Assembly: GCA_026552855.1 (NCBI GenBank)
Contig: JAPMTX010000137.1
Coordinates: forward strand, 1-61,572
From: Candidatus Methanoperedens sp.
GTDB lineage: Archaea > Halobacteriota > Methanosarcinia > Methanosarcinales > Methanoperedenaceae
DNA: 61,572 bases
Direction: 5' to 3'
Below the pieces are notes generated by a model that saw nothing but the letters and a program-made list of their open reading frames with translations, did no database searches and was not told the origin of the DNA. Shown here in pieces: positions 35,390 through 43,595 of the stretch. Positions within the stretch are counted from its first letter, which is position 1, and every line of letters begins with the position of its first letter. Both the position numbers and the translations under genes were made by a program.

Positions 35390-36828
35390 GTATCTGCAGC
35401 TCCTTGACCAGTACGCACTACTTCTTTAAGTATTAATAAACATTTGGACTGAATACGTTTGCTCATAAATAGTAACACGATGAAATATGCAGTTCCCCCA
35501 GTCAGAACTGTGATTATTAAGTTCGGGAATGTGGTGACAGGCAAGAATTTGGAAATTCCAAATATTATCACTCCCATTACGGCAGCTGAGAAAATTTCAA
35601 GAACTATATCCCTGAAAGGAATACTGACTTTTAACAGCCTGCAAACGATAATCGTATTCCAGAAAAAAGAGGCAAAAATCGTCAGCATAGTGCCGATAGC
35701 AGCGCCAACGAAGCCAAACAGGTATACAAGCGTCACAACTCCAAATATGTTCAGGATTGTTGTCGCAATATTAACTTTAAAAACAAGATTGGGTAGATCC
35801 ATTCCTTCAAGCGTTCTCACCGAAACCATCTGTGCGGACTGGAAAACTCGGGTAAGCATAAGTATAATTAGAACAAGATAACCTTTCTTGAACTCTTCTC
35901 CGAACACTGTTCCTAATAAGCTTTCCGAGATGACGAGTGTGCCAAAAAGCGCAGGTATTACCAGCATAGGTGAGTATATCAAGCTCTCTGAGAACAGTTC
36001 CCCTATCTTCTGCTTCTCGCCTTTTGTTGAGAGTTCACTTATCATCGGATAGATCGAGCTTGTTACAGCATTGCTGAGGATAAGGAATGCGGCTGAAAGT
36101 CCCCAGGCTATGCCGTAAATCCCTACAAACTGCTGAGTTAAAAAGAATCCTATGATCGCTATGTCAGCCCATTCATACAGGTAGCCGCCAATAGCGTTGC
36201 CGAAAGAGAATTTTGAATATGTTAGCAGGCTCTTAAAATGGCTTTTTTCTGGTACTTTGATACCAACGCTCACAAGCTTTGAGCCTATGATCACTGAAAT
36301 AAAGATGCCAATGCCCATGCCGATTATTAAACCGAAAACCTCAAAGCCGAACAGAATTAAAAGAGACTGTGAGGCTGTTCTCAGGAACTGCTGAATTAGA
36401 TCATAGGCTCCGCCTGTGTCTACTTTTTGCTCGCCGTGGAGTATTTCTCTTATTATTTCCGAGAACTGTGTAAGCCCTAATATGAAAAGCAGGAAGTATG
36501 AGAGATCTGTGCCAATATATGAATTCAACTGGTTCTTGAATATTAGAACAATCACTGCACAGATGCCAAAAGCTCCCAGCCTGAGCATAAGGGATGCTGT
36601 TGCAATCTCAGATCTTTTACCCCCCTCGCTGAGCCGTTTGATTGTAGCGGCACTAAGTCCCATGTTAGTGAAGAGGTTAAATACAGTAAGAGTAGAAAGG
36701 AACAGAAAGTAGATTCCAAGAGCCCTGGCTCCAAGGACGCGGGAGAAATATACAATCCCGGCAAAATTCAGTATCGCGGTGATAATACTGAAAATAAACC
36801 ATCTCAAACCTATTTTAGTCAGATTCAT
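35386..36828 (-). CDS. Wzx-type lipid-linked oligosaccharide flippase (MOP superfamily), copy 2
   Basis: The start is taken as ATG 36828, preceded by GAGGGAGA at good spacing, giving 480 residues; a TTG at 36846 would overlap the previous stop. The protein has about fourteen hydrophobic helices. The motif ILNFAGIVYFSRVLGARALGIYFLFLS and the later QFVGIYGIAWGLSAAFLILSNAVTSSIYPMISELSTKGE are diagnostic of polysaccharide flippases, and the full 14-helix length is that of ordinary Wzx. Its stop overlaps the repeat protein start by four bases (ATGA-type), so the two are translationally coupled. Having two different flippases suggests two glycans or two steps. Confidence 0.87.
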   Translation of the reverse strand: MNLTKIGLRWFIFSIITAILNFAGIVYFSRVLGARALGIYFLFLSTLTVFNLFTNMGLSAATIKRLSEGGKRSEIATASLMLRLGAFGICAVIVLIFKNQLNSYIGTDLSYFLLFILGLTQFSEIIREILHGEQKVDTGGAYDLIQQFLRTASQSLLILFGFEVFGLIIGMGIGIFISVIIGSKLVSVGIKVPEKSHFKSLLTYSKFSFGNAIGGYLYEWADIAIIGFFLTQQFVGIYGIAWGLSAAFLILSNAVTSSIYPMISELSTKGEKQKIGELFSESLIYSPMLVIPALFGTLVISESLLGTVFGEEFKKGYLVLIILMLTRVFQSAQMVSVRTLEGMDLPNLVFKVNIATTILNIFGVVTLVYLFGFVGAAIGTMLTIFASFFWNTIIVCRLLKVSIPFRDIVLEIFSAAVMGVIIFGISKFLPVTTFPNLIITVLTGGTAYFIVLLFMSKRIQSKCLLILKEVVRTGQGAADT

Positions 36829-36829
36829 C

Positions 36830-37924
36830 TCATATCTCCCTCTCAACCTGAAGCGATAGTTTGGATCTTATTTTATCCAGGAAAATGCCGGTATCGAATC
36901 TCCCGGCTTGAGCTTCACAGGCGAGCCTGTATCTCTCAGGATCAGAAGCTACTGTTGCAATAGTTTTCACAATATCTTGAACAGTCGGTCTTATAAATAT
37001 CCCGGTCTTACCATCAATTATGCTCTCCAGATAACCTCCTTCTCTTACTGCAATTACAGGCTTCCCGGCAGCCATCGCTTCGATGGGCGTCATTCCAAAA
37101 TCCTCATCCATGGCAGTTGTTATGTATCCTTTGCATCTGCAATAAAGATTTATAAGCGCCTCCTCAGAAACCGAGCCTCGCAGTTCCACATTCTCCGGTA
37201 AATCCTGACCGATCTTTTCAGCATATCTGGATGCATGGTCACCTGCGGCATAGCTTCCTACTATTACCAGTTTCTCCTCAGGCAGCTGCCTGAACGCTTC
37301 TATTTGCAGCTCAACTCTCTTCTCAGGATACAGGCGGTTAACCGAGAGCCAGAAATCCCCGTATTCTTTACATTCGTACCTGGAGGTGTCTACAGGCGGA
37401 TATATAACTTCAGCATCCCTTTTTTGGTATTTTTTTATTCTCTGCTGTGTGTTTTTTGAATTAGCAACAATATGATCAACATGGTTCATATAATATTCAT
37501 AAAATGGTCTGTGAAGCCCGACCCATATCCTGAAAAGCATCCTGGTATAAACCGGCTGGCGGCTTAAAAAGACCCCGTATAGGTCGTAAAACGCCCTTAC
37601 CGGCGTGTGGCAGTATAACAGGTTCGGCTTATGCTTTTTCGCGGCAAAGTGAGCCCAGTTACCCGAGAATATAAAGAAATCGTAATCTTTTGAGAAATCG
37701 CACAGCGCAAATCTCAATGATGCGGCAATCTGCTTGAGCGGCGGAAGCTTGATGGTTCCTCCAAGGCTTATTATCCTCACATCCTCAAACCTCATCTTCT
37801 TAATGGAATCAGCATCCACGTCGGTGGTAATCACATCGGCTCCAAGCCCGCGCGCAAGAGTAAGGACAAGCTTCTCCCCGCCGCCTATTGCTCCTATGTA
37901 ATCGTGGAATATTGCGATTCTCAT
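36830..37924 (-). CDS. Glycosyltransferase, GT4 family (mannosyltransferase-like)
   Basis: The 364-residue product begins MRIAIFHDYIGAIGGGEKL, the GT4 N-terminal glycine loop. In the second half DFWLSVNRLYPEKRVELQIEAF, LVIVGSYAAGDHASRYAEKI and DEDFGMTPIEAMAAGKPVIAVREGGYLESI supply the E(x7)E nucleotide-sugar motif (EDFGMTPIE). This sub-branch (WbaZ-like) commonly transfers mannose from GDP-mannose. The donor is an inference from resemblance. The product probably acts at the cytoplasmic face. The start overlaps the end of the next upstream GT4 gene by four bases. Confidence 0.87.
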   Translation of the reverse strand: MRIAIFHDYIGAIGGGEKLVLTLARGLGADVITTDVDADSIKKMRFEDVRIISLGGTIKLPPLKQIAASLRFALCDFSKDYDFFIFSGNWAHFAAKKHKPNLLYCHTPVRAFYDLYGVFLSRQPVYTRMLFRIWVGLHRPFYEYYMNHVDHIVANSKNTQQRIKKYQKRDAEVIYPPVDTSRYECKEYGDFWLSVNRLYPEKRVELQIEAFRQLPEEKLVIVGSYAAGDHASRYAEKIGQDLPENVELRGSVSEEALINLYCRCKGYITTAMDEDFGMTPIEAMAAGKPVIAVREGGYLESIIDGKTGIFIRPTVQDIVKTIATVASDPERYRLACEAQAGRFDTGIFLDKIRSKLSLQVEREI

Positions 37925-39045
37925 ATCAATTCCTCATACAGTCTTGCTAACCCCGGCACTATCCTGTCCCAATCATACCCCTGCGCCGTTGCATACAGGG
38001 ATGTCTTTTTGAGGTGCACCCCATCCGTAATTATCGTGCGAATAGCACTGCCAAGTTCCCTTGCGTCGGGGTCAACCACAAAACCGGTTTTTTCGTTGAC
38101 CAGCAGGGATGCTGCATTTCGCCGGCTTTTTATGGTGACCACCGGCACTTTACATGCAAAAGCCTCTATTACCACCATTCCGAACCCTTCGCGGCTGGAC
38201 GGGAGAACCAGCACTTTTGAGGACTTAATTCTCGCAATCATTTCATCATATTCCATGAACCCAAAAAACGTCACGTTGTCCAGCAATCCGCGTTTATTTG
38301 CAAGTTCGGTAAGCCGTTCTTTCTCAGGTCCATCGCCTATGATATGACACTTTATACCCGGCATCGTATTTCTCAAATGATCAACAGTCTCAAGCAGCAT
38401 GTCAATATTTTTCTCTTTGATAAGTCTGCCTGCAAATAATACATCGCATTCAATGGCTGATGGAATTATATTCTCAATTCTTCTTAGATCAATACCATTT
38501 GGTATGATACGAATGCTTTCGCTTTTTGTTCCGAGCGATCTCAGGTTGTTCCCGGTCAGAGCCGATACTGCGATTGAATTAGACGTCAATTTTGAGACTG
38601 CATATTCGATCTTTTTCCCGAAAAAACCGCGCCATCCCATATATTCATACCAGTAATCGCCCCATACCTCATGCCAGGTGATCACTATTGGCGTTCTTTT
38701 GAGAACAGATGCGAGCTTTGCAGCAAAACATGAGAAATACGGGAACGCGCTCACATCTATTATATCGAATTTCCCCCTGAGCAGGGCGGGGATGAGCCTT
38801 ATCGAGAATACGATCGCCTCAGGGATAGACCGCCTGCCGTTAACGTAAAGCTCCATAGGCGCGCACACACCGTGCAGCACCATGCCATCCTTCTCTATTA
38901 TCCCGGCGCCGTCCCACCACCTGACCCCGAAGACATGTACCTCATTGCCCCGCTCTGCCAGTCTCCTGCCAAGCTCGTATATCCGCTTCTCTGCTCCTCC
39001 CTTTATCCAGGGATAGACAGCATCGTATACGAAAGCGATCTTCAT
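37921..39045 (-). CDS. Glycosyltransferase, GT4 family
   Basis: The product has 374 residues: MKIAFVYDAVYPWIKGGAEKRIYELGRRLAERG with the GGAE loop near the N-terminus, DVLFAGRLIKEKNIDMLLE at the start of the second Rossmann domain, CHIIGDGPEKERLTELA, and SSREGFGMVVIEAFACKVPVVT, a well-kept E(x7)E motif. This is a typical retaining glycosyltransferase that uses a nucleotide sugar. The paired GT4 genes 36830 and 37921 overlap by four bases (ATGA type) and clearly work together. It overlaps the DPM-like gene at 39042 in the same manner. Confidence 0.88.
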   Translation of the reverse strand: MKIAFVYDAVYPWIKGGAEKRIYELGRRLAERGNEVHVFGVRWWDGAGIIEKDGMVLHGVCAPMELYVNGRRSIPEAIVFSIRLIPALLRGKFDIIDVSAFPYFSCFAAKLASVLKRTPIVITWHEVWGDYWYEYMGWRGFFGKKIEYAVSKLTSNSIAVSALTGNNLRSLGTKSESIRIIPNGIDLRRIENIIPSAIECDVLFAGRLIKEKNIDMLLETVDHLRNTMPGIKCHIIGDGPEKERLTELANKRGLLDNVTFFGFMEYDEMIARIKSSKVLVLPSSREGFGMVVIEAFACKVPVVTIKSRRNAASLLVNEKTGFVVDPDARELGSAIRTIITDGVHLKKTSLYATAQGYDWDRIVPGLARLYEELI

Positions 39046-40181
39046 CTGTTGTCCTTTTTATCCAGTATGAATATGCTGATGATAAGCGTAAAAAGGATGA
39101 CCTGGATGCCAAGTGCTGTGAGCACCATGGATATCACAGCCCTCCCTACCTCGGAGAGCGAGCCGTACCCTGAAGATATCCATTTGATGATGACAGAAGA
39201 CCCCAGTGCCATGCCGCCCACAAACAATACGATGCCAACCAGCAGCCCGGATTCAAGGGAATGGTAATCCAGCAATTTAGCCGTTATCCCTGCTTTCTCT
39301 ATTTTTTTATGTATCATCCCGTAGATTTTCATGTAGCTGCCCGTAGCTACCATCTGGGTTCCTATTATAGCAAGCATGCTCCCCAGGATGAACGAGTGCA
39401 GCCTTGTCGTCTCAACATTGCCGCGCATAGCCAGAATAAGCGTCATGCCAGCGCCGAGGATGAGCAATAAAAAACCCGGGATGTAAAAAAAGGGCGTCGG
39501 GTTGTAGAGCATCATGAACCGCAGGTGCCTCCACCCGTCCCCCCATGAGTGGAGTTTGGATGGCGTCTGCCTGCGGTAGTAGGTTATAGGTACTTCAGCT
39601 ATGCGGAGCTTCTTCCTTGCTGTTTCGATTATCATTTCGCTTGCAAATTCCATTCCCTCGCTCCTCAGGTCAAGCCTCTCGTACGCTTTACTTGTGATCG
39701 CCCTCATGCCGCAGTGGGCATCGCTTATGTTCGTTCCGAAGAGCCGGTTAAGTGTTCCTGTCAGCACCGGATTCCCGAGGTACCTGTGCAGCCAGGGCAT
39801 CGAGCTCTCCTTTATATCTCCTTTTAATCTGCTGCCGATCACGAAATCCGCACTCTGGTCAAGCAGGGGCTTAAGGAGTCCTGGCATCTCATGCAGGTCA
39901 TAAGTATCATCGGCATCGGTAAAAACGAAATATTTTCCCCGCGCATGCCGTGTGCCCTCAAGATAGGCATTCCCGTACCCTTTCTTTTGCGGTATCACTA
40001 TTGTCGCCCCCAGGCTTCTGGCTATCTCTCTGGAGCTATCTGTTGAGTTATCCGCTACTATTATCTCCCCTTCCAGACCCTCCTCCTTTAACGTTGACCA
40101 GGCTTTACTGATGCAATTCCCGATCGTTTTCTCCTCGTTCATGCAGGGGATTATTATGGACACTGCAGGCGGACTCATCAC
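39042..40181 (-). CDS. Polyprenyl-phosphate glucosyltransferase-like GT2 enzyme with C-terminal membrane domain
   Basis: The 379-residue product has an N-terminal GT-A domain with VSIIIPCMNEEKTIGNCI, IIVADNSTDSS (one Asp kept from the usual DDGS), KKGYGNAYLEGTRHARGKYFVFTDADDTYDL (metal motif DAD) and ISDAHCGMRAITSKAYERLDLRSEGMEFASEM. Four to five membrane segments follow from residue 235 on, including FFYIPGFLLLILGAGMTLIL. This is the pattern of archaeal dolichyl-phosphate-glucose synthase-like proteins. It is the first gene of the glycan part of the leftward array, with FlpA lying 12 bases upstream of it. Confidence 0.87.
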   Translation of the reverse strand: MMSPPAVSIIIPCMNEEKTIGNCISKAWSTLKEEGLEGEIIVADNSTDSSREIARSLGATIVIPQKKGYGNAYLEGTRHARGKYFVFTDADDTYDLHEMPGLLKPLLDQSADFVIGSRLKGDIKESSMPWLHRYLGNPVLTGTLNRLFGTNISDAHCGMRAITSKAYERLDLRSEGMEFASEMIIETARKKLRIAEVPITYYRRQTPSKLHSWGDGWRHLRFMMLYNPTPFFYIPGFLLLILGAGMTLILAMRGNVETTRLHSFILGSMLAIIGTQMVATGSYMKIYGMIHKKIEKAGITAKLLDYHSLESGLLVGIVLFVGGMALGSSVIIKWISSGYGSLSEVGRAVISMVLTALGIQVILFTLIISIFILDKKDNR

Positions 40182-40193
40182 ATTAACATATCC

Positions 40194-40880
40194 TTAAATA
40201 TAAAAAACTTTTTGTAATATAACTGCTGTATGGTCCAAGTGGAAGGGTTCCAGGTCTATTAATTCTCTGATATCAAAGGAACTCTCCAGTTGTTTTATCT
40301 CTTTATCAACTATTTCACTTGTTTTTTTAACAGAATCTATGCTCCTGGATTTTATCATAAGTACCAGGAGACCATCCTGTTTAAGGAACAATCCTGCATT
40401 CCTCATGGCTATCTCTGCCTGTTCGCGCTGCGCCACGTCCTGGTAGATAATATCAACCTCTGTGACCATGTTTTTATAAGAGACAGGATGCCTGGCGTCT
40501 GCGAGTATGGGGACAAGGTTCATCCTCGGGGTACTGACGCGGATGAGGTCCTGCATCGCACGCGTTGAGAATTCTACGGCAAAAACCGTGCCTTCCGAGA
40601 CTATATCGGAAACAAAGCTGACAGTAGTACCGTTGGCTGCGCCGAGATAGAGCACAGAGGAGTCTTTTTTTATCCCGATGGACGAGCCTTTCAGTATAAT
40701 TGCTGCGAGCTTGCTCCTGTACGGGTCCCAGATGCGGTATTCCTCACCCTCGAAGGTAATGGTCTTTTCATCCCGCAGGGGAATGAGACTTTTTGTCGCT
40801 AATCTTTTTGAGCCGTCCTGCGCGATGAAAGTAAAGACATTATCCAGCCGGGTTTTTAGCCTGTCCATCGCATTGTTCAA
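40194..40880 (-). CDS. flpA: Fibrillarin-like rRNA/tRNA 2'-O-methyltransferase
   Basis: This 228-residue protein has the archaeal fibrillarin order: beta-rich N-terminal domain with the [20 protein letters not shown] phrase, the SAM motif [19 protein letters not shown], and [15 protein letters not shown], then [15 protein letters not shown] and [12 protein letters not shown]. With Nop5 and L7Ae it forms box C/D RNPs that 2'-O-methylate rRNA and tRNA under guide RNA control. The TTG at 40880 overlaps the previous stop as TTGA; ATG 40868 is an equally good start. In many archaea nop5 is next to flpA; here it is not, and the neighbour is a dehydrogenase gene. Confidence 0.93.
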   Translation of the reverse strand: MNNAMDRLKTRLDNVFTFIAQDGSKRLATKSLIPLRDEKTITFEGEEYRIWDPYRSKLAAIILKGSSIGIKKDSSVLYLGAANGTTVSFVSDIVSEGTVFAVEFSTRAMQDLIRVSTPRMNLVPILADARHPVSYKNMVTEVDIIYQDVAQREQAEIAMRNAGLFLKQDGLLVLMIKSRSIDSVKKTSEIVDKEIKQLESSFDIRELIDLEPFHLDHTAVILQKVFYI

Positions 40881-42004
40881 ACTTCTTTGACCAGCCGCGC
40901 GATATCGTCTCCGACATCCGAGGTCTTGCTTTCGCCGCCCATATCGTATGTCTTCACTTCGCCGTTGATGATGTTCTGCTCTATTGCCCTGATTATCGCT
41001 GACGAGGCGTCTTTTTCGCCGAGCTGGTCAAGCAGCAGCGCCCCTGCCCATATGGTCGCGATCGGATTGACCTTGTTCTGACCCTTGTATTTCGGCGCGC
41101 TTCCGTGTATGGGCTCGAACATGCTTGTGCCTTCGGGATTTATGTTCCCGCCTGGAGCCAGACCGAGCCCGCCCTGTATCATTGCGCCCAGGTCAGTTAT
41201 GATATCGCCGAACATGTTCGGCGCGACAACTACATCGAACCACTCAGGGTTCTTGACGAACCACATGGTTATGGCGTCCACGAAATTAAAGTCGGTTTTC
41301 ACGTCAGGGTACCCGGCTGCAATGGATGCGAACTCCTCGCGCCAGAACCCGTAGATATCCGAGAGCACGTTGGCTTTATCCACTGAGGAGAGGTGCTTTT
41401 TCCTGTTATCTGCAAGCTCGAAGGCATATCTTATGACCCTGCGCGTTCCTTCCTTGCTTATGAGACCGAGCTGGTAGCCAATCTCATCGCTGTCCGAATT
41501 GATATCGAGCCCGAATTTCACGCTGTACAGGTTCCGCATGACCTCAAGGGTTTTCTTGCTCTTTCCCTTTTTAGCGCGCCCGCCTATGCCTATGTAAAAG
41601 TCCTCCGTGTTCTCGCGCACGACCACGAAATCGATATCTTTAGCTGTTTTGTCCTTGAGGGGAGTCCACACGCCTTCAAGCAGTTTCACGGGGCGCAGGT
41701 TGACGTACTCGTCAAAGTAGAAGCGGATTGTAAGCAGTATGCCCTTTTCAAGGACTCCGGGTTTTATCCTCTCATCGCCTATGGCACCGAAGTAGATGGC
41801 TTTGTACTGCGAAAGCTCTTTGAGCGTATCTTCGGAAATGAGTTCGCCCGTCTTGAGGTAGTGGTCTGCACCGTGGGGGTATTCCACCCATTCTATGTCA
41901 AAGCCGAACCGCTCGCCTGCTGTGTCAAGCACCTTGCGTCCTTCTCTTATTATTTCGGGGCCTATCCCGTCGCCGGGGATAACTGGGATTTTGTACTGGG
42001 TCAT
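40877..42004 (-). CDS. Isopropylmalate/tartrate-type dehydrogenase
   Basis: The 375-residue protein is a beta-decarboxylating dehydrogenase: [15 protein letters not shown] at the N-terminus, the substrate-binding [23 protein letters not shown], and the metal/NAD region [73 protein letters not shown] is more like tartrate/D-malate dehydrogenases than typical LeuB. It could act in leucine synthesis (LeuB), in the coenzyme B or 2-oxoacid elongation pathway (AksF), or on malate; sequence alone does not settle which. Its stop overlaps the flpA start. There is an ordinary gap of 31 bases to the toxin gene upstream. Confidence 0.85.
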   Translation of the reverse strand: MTQYKIPVIPGDGIGPEIIREGRKVLDTAGERFGFDIEWVEYPHGADHYLKTGELISEDTLKELSQYKAIYFGAIGDERIKPGVLEKGILLTIRFYFDEYVNLRPVKLLEGVWTPLKDKTAKDIDFVVVRENTEDFYIGIGGRAKKGKSKKTLEVMRNLYSVKFGLDINSDSDEIGYQLGLISKEGTRRVIRYAFELADNRKKHLSSVDKANVLSDIYGFWREEFASIAAGYPDVKTDFNFVDAITMWFVKNPEWFDVVVAPNMFGDIITDLGAMIQGGLGLAPGGNINPEGTSMFEPIHGSAPKYKGQNKVNPIATIWAGALLLDQLGEKDASSAIIRAIEQNIINGEVKTYDMGGESKTSDVGDDIARLVKEV

Positions 42005-42035
42005 ATGGTGTCCTCTTAGCTGTTAATGGTGCCTC

Positions 42036-42500
42036 TTAGAATTCCTGTGAGGATATTAAATTAACTAAAGGGTGTTCGGTCAATGAGGGGGTAAAGTAAT
42101 CCTGCTGATATCTATGAATCAACACTGCCAGTTCAAACCGGGCAGGAATGTCGGTTTGAAATCGATATAGTCCGAAAAACCGCCTCTTTATTTCCTCAAT
42201 TTTTTCATCCTTTAACCGTGCAACAACTTTTCTTATAATACTTTTTTCAACCGTGAATATGGAGTCCACTTTTACATAACTCGGCTCGATATCAAGAGTC
42301 CCTTCTGCCAGGTCCGTTCTTAGTATTTCCACCTCCCACTTCCCTTCTCTACATCTTGATGTTACCCTCAGCACCACAACATCCATGGAATTCCCATTGT
42401 ATTCATAATTGCTGAGTACCAGTGAAGGTCTGAATTTTGTTTCTTTTAAGTTGCTATAAGAAAAATCAACAAGTACAATGCTTCCCTGTTTTAGCGACAT
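42036..42500 (-). CDS. MazF/PemK-like toxin with a C-terminal extension
   Basis: The product is 154 residues. Residues 1-112 follow the MazF/PemK fold: KQGSIVLVDFSYSNLKETKFRPSLVLSNYEYNGNSMDVVVLRVTS, with RPSLVLS as the central motif, and EPSYVKVDSIFTVEKSIIRKVVARL. MazF toxins are sequence-specific RNases acting in the cytoplasm. About 40 extra residues (FQTDIPARFELAVLIHRYQQDYFTPSLTEHPL) follow the domain and do not look like MazF. The gene is six bases after the AbrB-type antitoxin gene and is thus in the usual antitoxin-first order. Confidence 0.82.
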   Translation of the reverse strand: MSLKQGSIVLVDFSYSNLKETKFRPSLVLSNYEYNGNSMDVVVLRVTSRCREGKWEVEILRTDLAEGTLDIEPSYVKVDSIFTVEKSIIRKVVARLKDEKIEEIKRRFFGLYRFQTDIPARFELAVLIHRYQQDYFTPSLTEHPLVNLISSQEF

Positions 42501-42506
42501 TTTGTA

Positions 42507-42725
42507 TTATTCCTTGGCCAATCTTTTAGCTGCGTATTCCTTCCAAACCTTATCCTCGTTCTCCCAGTCGATTTTTTTTGGGATTATCTCGACTTTTTGA
42601 AGTATAACTTTACCAGCTTCAATAGTCACATCAAGATAATCGCCTACATTAATGTTCAATTGCTCTCTAATAGATTTGGGAAGCGTTAATAGCCCTTTTG
42701 ATGATATCTTTACTAATTCGCTCAT
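42507..42725 (-). CDS. AbrB/MazE-type antitoxin
   Basis: The 72-residue protein begins with a swapped-hairpin AbrB domain, VKISSKGLLTLPKSIREQLNINVGDYLDVTIEAGKVILQ (residues 4-43), followed by a 30-residue acidic/aromatic tail (PKKIDWENEDKVWKEYAAKRL) of the kind that binds and blocks a MazF partner. The domain binds palindromic DNA and normally autoregulates the operon. It precedes the toxin gene by six bases. Confidence 0.85.
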   Translation of the reverse strand: MSELVKISSKGLLTLPKSIREQLNINVGDYLDVTIEAGKVILQKVEIIPKKIDWENEDKVWKEYAAKRLAKE

Positions 42726-42726
42726 C

Positions 42727-42749
42727 TCTTAGATGTTGGAATTCTAAGA
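42727..42749. promoter_or_regulatory. Inverted repeat next to antitoxin start (candidate operator)
   Basis: The 7-base arms TCTTAGA (42727-42733) and TCTAAGA (42743-42749) are exact reverse complements, separated by nine bases, and lie just in front of the antitoxin ATG at 42725-42723. AbrB-type antitoxins often bind such sites for autoregulation. The rest of the gap to 42861 shows no gene. Confidence 0.45.
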
Positions 42750-42861
42750 TATTAAGCTTTTCGTGCCCCCTCCTATTGATTAAAACCAAACTACGAATAG
42801 ACGATATTAAACCTTATGCACCCGCGCCAATGCCTCGTTTTTCGAAAATGGGGTCGGTAAC

Positions 42862-43590
42862 TTAATACACATACAGATTCCCATAAGGTCTATGCGACAG
42901 CGGCACTAATTTCGTGAACTTCCCGCTCATAACCTCATTGAGATCAAACCCGAAATGCTCGCAGTACTCCTTGAGATAAGACCCGATGAGCTTCATATCC
43001 TCCTCGTTCAACTCAAGGCAGTTCACTTCTTTTCCGAGGCTATAAGGATCAACCTTCCCGCGTATGTATATCACGCCGCCGTGCATGCCCGTGCCCACGT
43101 AGTCGCCCACGAGCGGGCTTTTCCCGTTCATGCCAAGCAGTATCATTATCCCGCCAGCCATGTACTCACCGAAGAAGTCCCCCGCCGTGCCGCCTGCTAT
43201 GATGACAGGCACCTGCTTCTTATACTCCTTCATGTGTATCCCAACACGGTATCCGGCATCTCCCTTTATGTACAATTTCCCGCCGCGCATGCCGTAGCCG
43301 ATGATGTCGCCCACACTGCCGTGGACGATTATCTCGCCTGCGTTCATGGTGTTCGCGATGCCGTCCTGCGCGTTCGCATTGATGATAATTTTAGGTCCGT
43401 TCATGAACGCGCCCAGGTCATTCCCAGGCGTGCCGTTTATCGTGATCTTTACGCTGTCATTCAACCCGTCGCCGATGTACCTCTGCCCGCCCACGTTATC
43501 AAGTTCGAATTCTTTCTCGCCCGCTGCTATCGCATCGCGTATGATCTTGTTCAACTGCCTGTAATGCATGCCTTTTGCGTCTATTCTCAT
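42862..43590 (-). CDS. Glutamate synthase GXGXG (alpha-3) domain protein
   Basis: The start is taken as ATG 43590 (MRIDAKGMHYRQLNKII); GTG 43599 would overlap the previous stop. The 242-residue product is the right-handed beta-helix (GXGXG) domain: DSVKITINGTPGNDLGAFMNG, NDGIANTMNAGEIIVHGSVGDIIGYGMRGGKLYIKGDAGYRVGIHMKEY, AGDFFGEYMAGGIMILLG, VGTGMHGGVIYIRG. In bacterial GltB this is the C-terminal domain that shapes the ammonia tunnel; in archaea it is a separate gene. It is followed in order by the FMN/ferredoxin piece and the amidotransferase piece. Glutamate synthase makes two glutamates from glutamine and 2-oxoglutarate. Confidence 0.88.
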   Translation of the reverse strand: MRIDAKGMHYRQLNKIIRDAIAAGEKEFELDNVGGQRYIGDGLNDSVKITINGTPGNDLGAFMNGPKIIINANAQDGIANTMNAGEIIVHGSVGDIIGYGMRGGKLYIKGDAGYRVGIHMKEYKKQVPVIIAGGTAGDFFGEYMAGGIMILLGMNGKSPLVGDYVGTGMHGGVIYIRGKVDPYSLGKEVNCLELNEEDMKLIGSYLKEYCEHFGFDLNEVMSGKFTKLVPLSHRPYGNLYVY

Positions 43591-43595
43591 AAGTA

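Noticed and set aside
40877-42004. Calling the dehydrogenase LeuB outright
   Set aside because: The substrate loop resembles tartrate/malate dehydrogenases as much as LeuB, so only the family is given.
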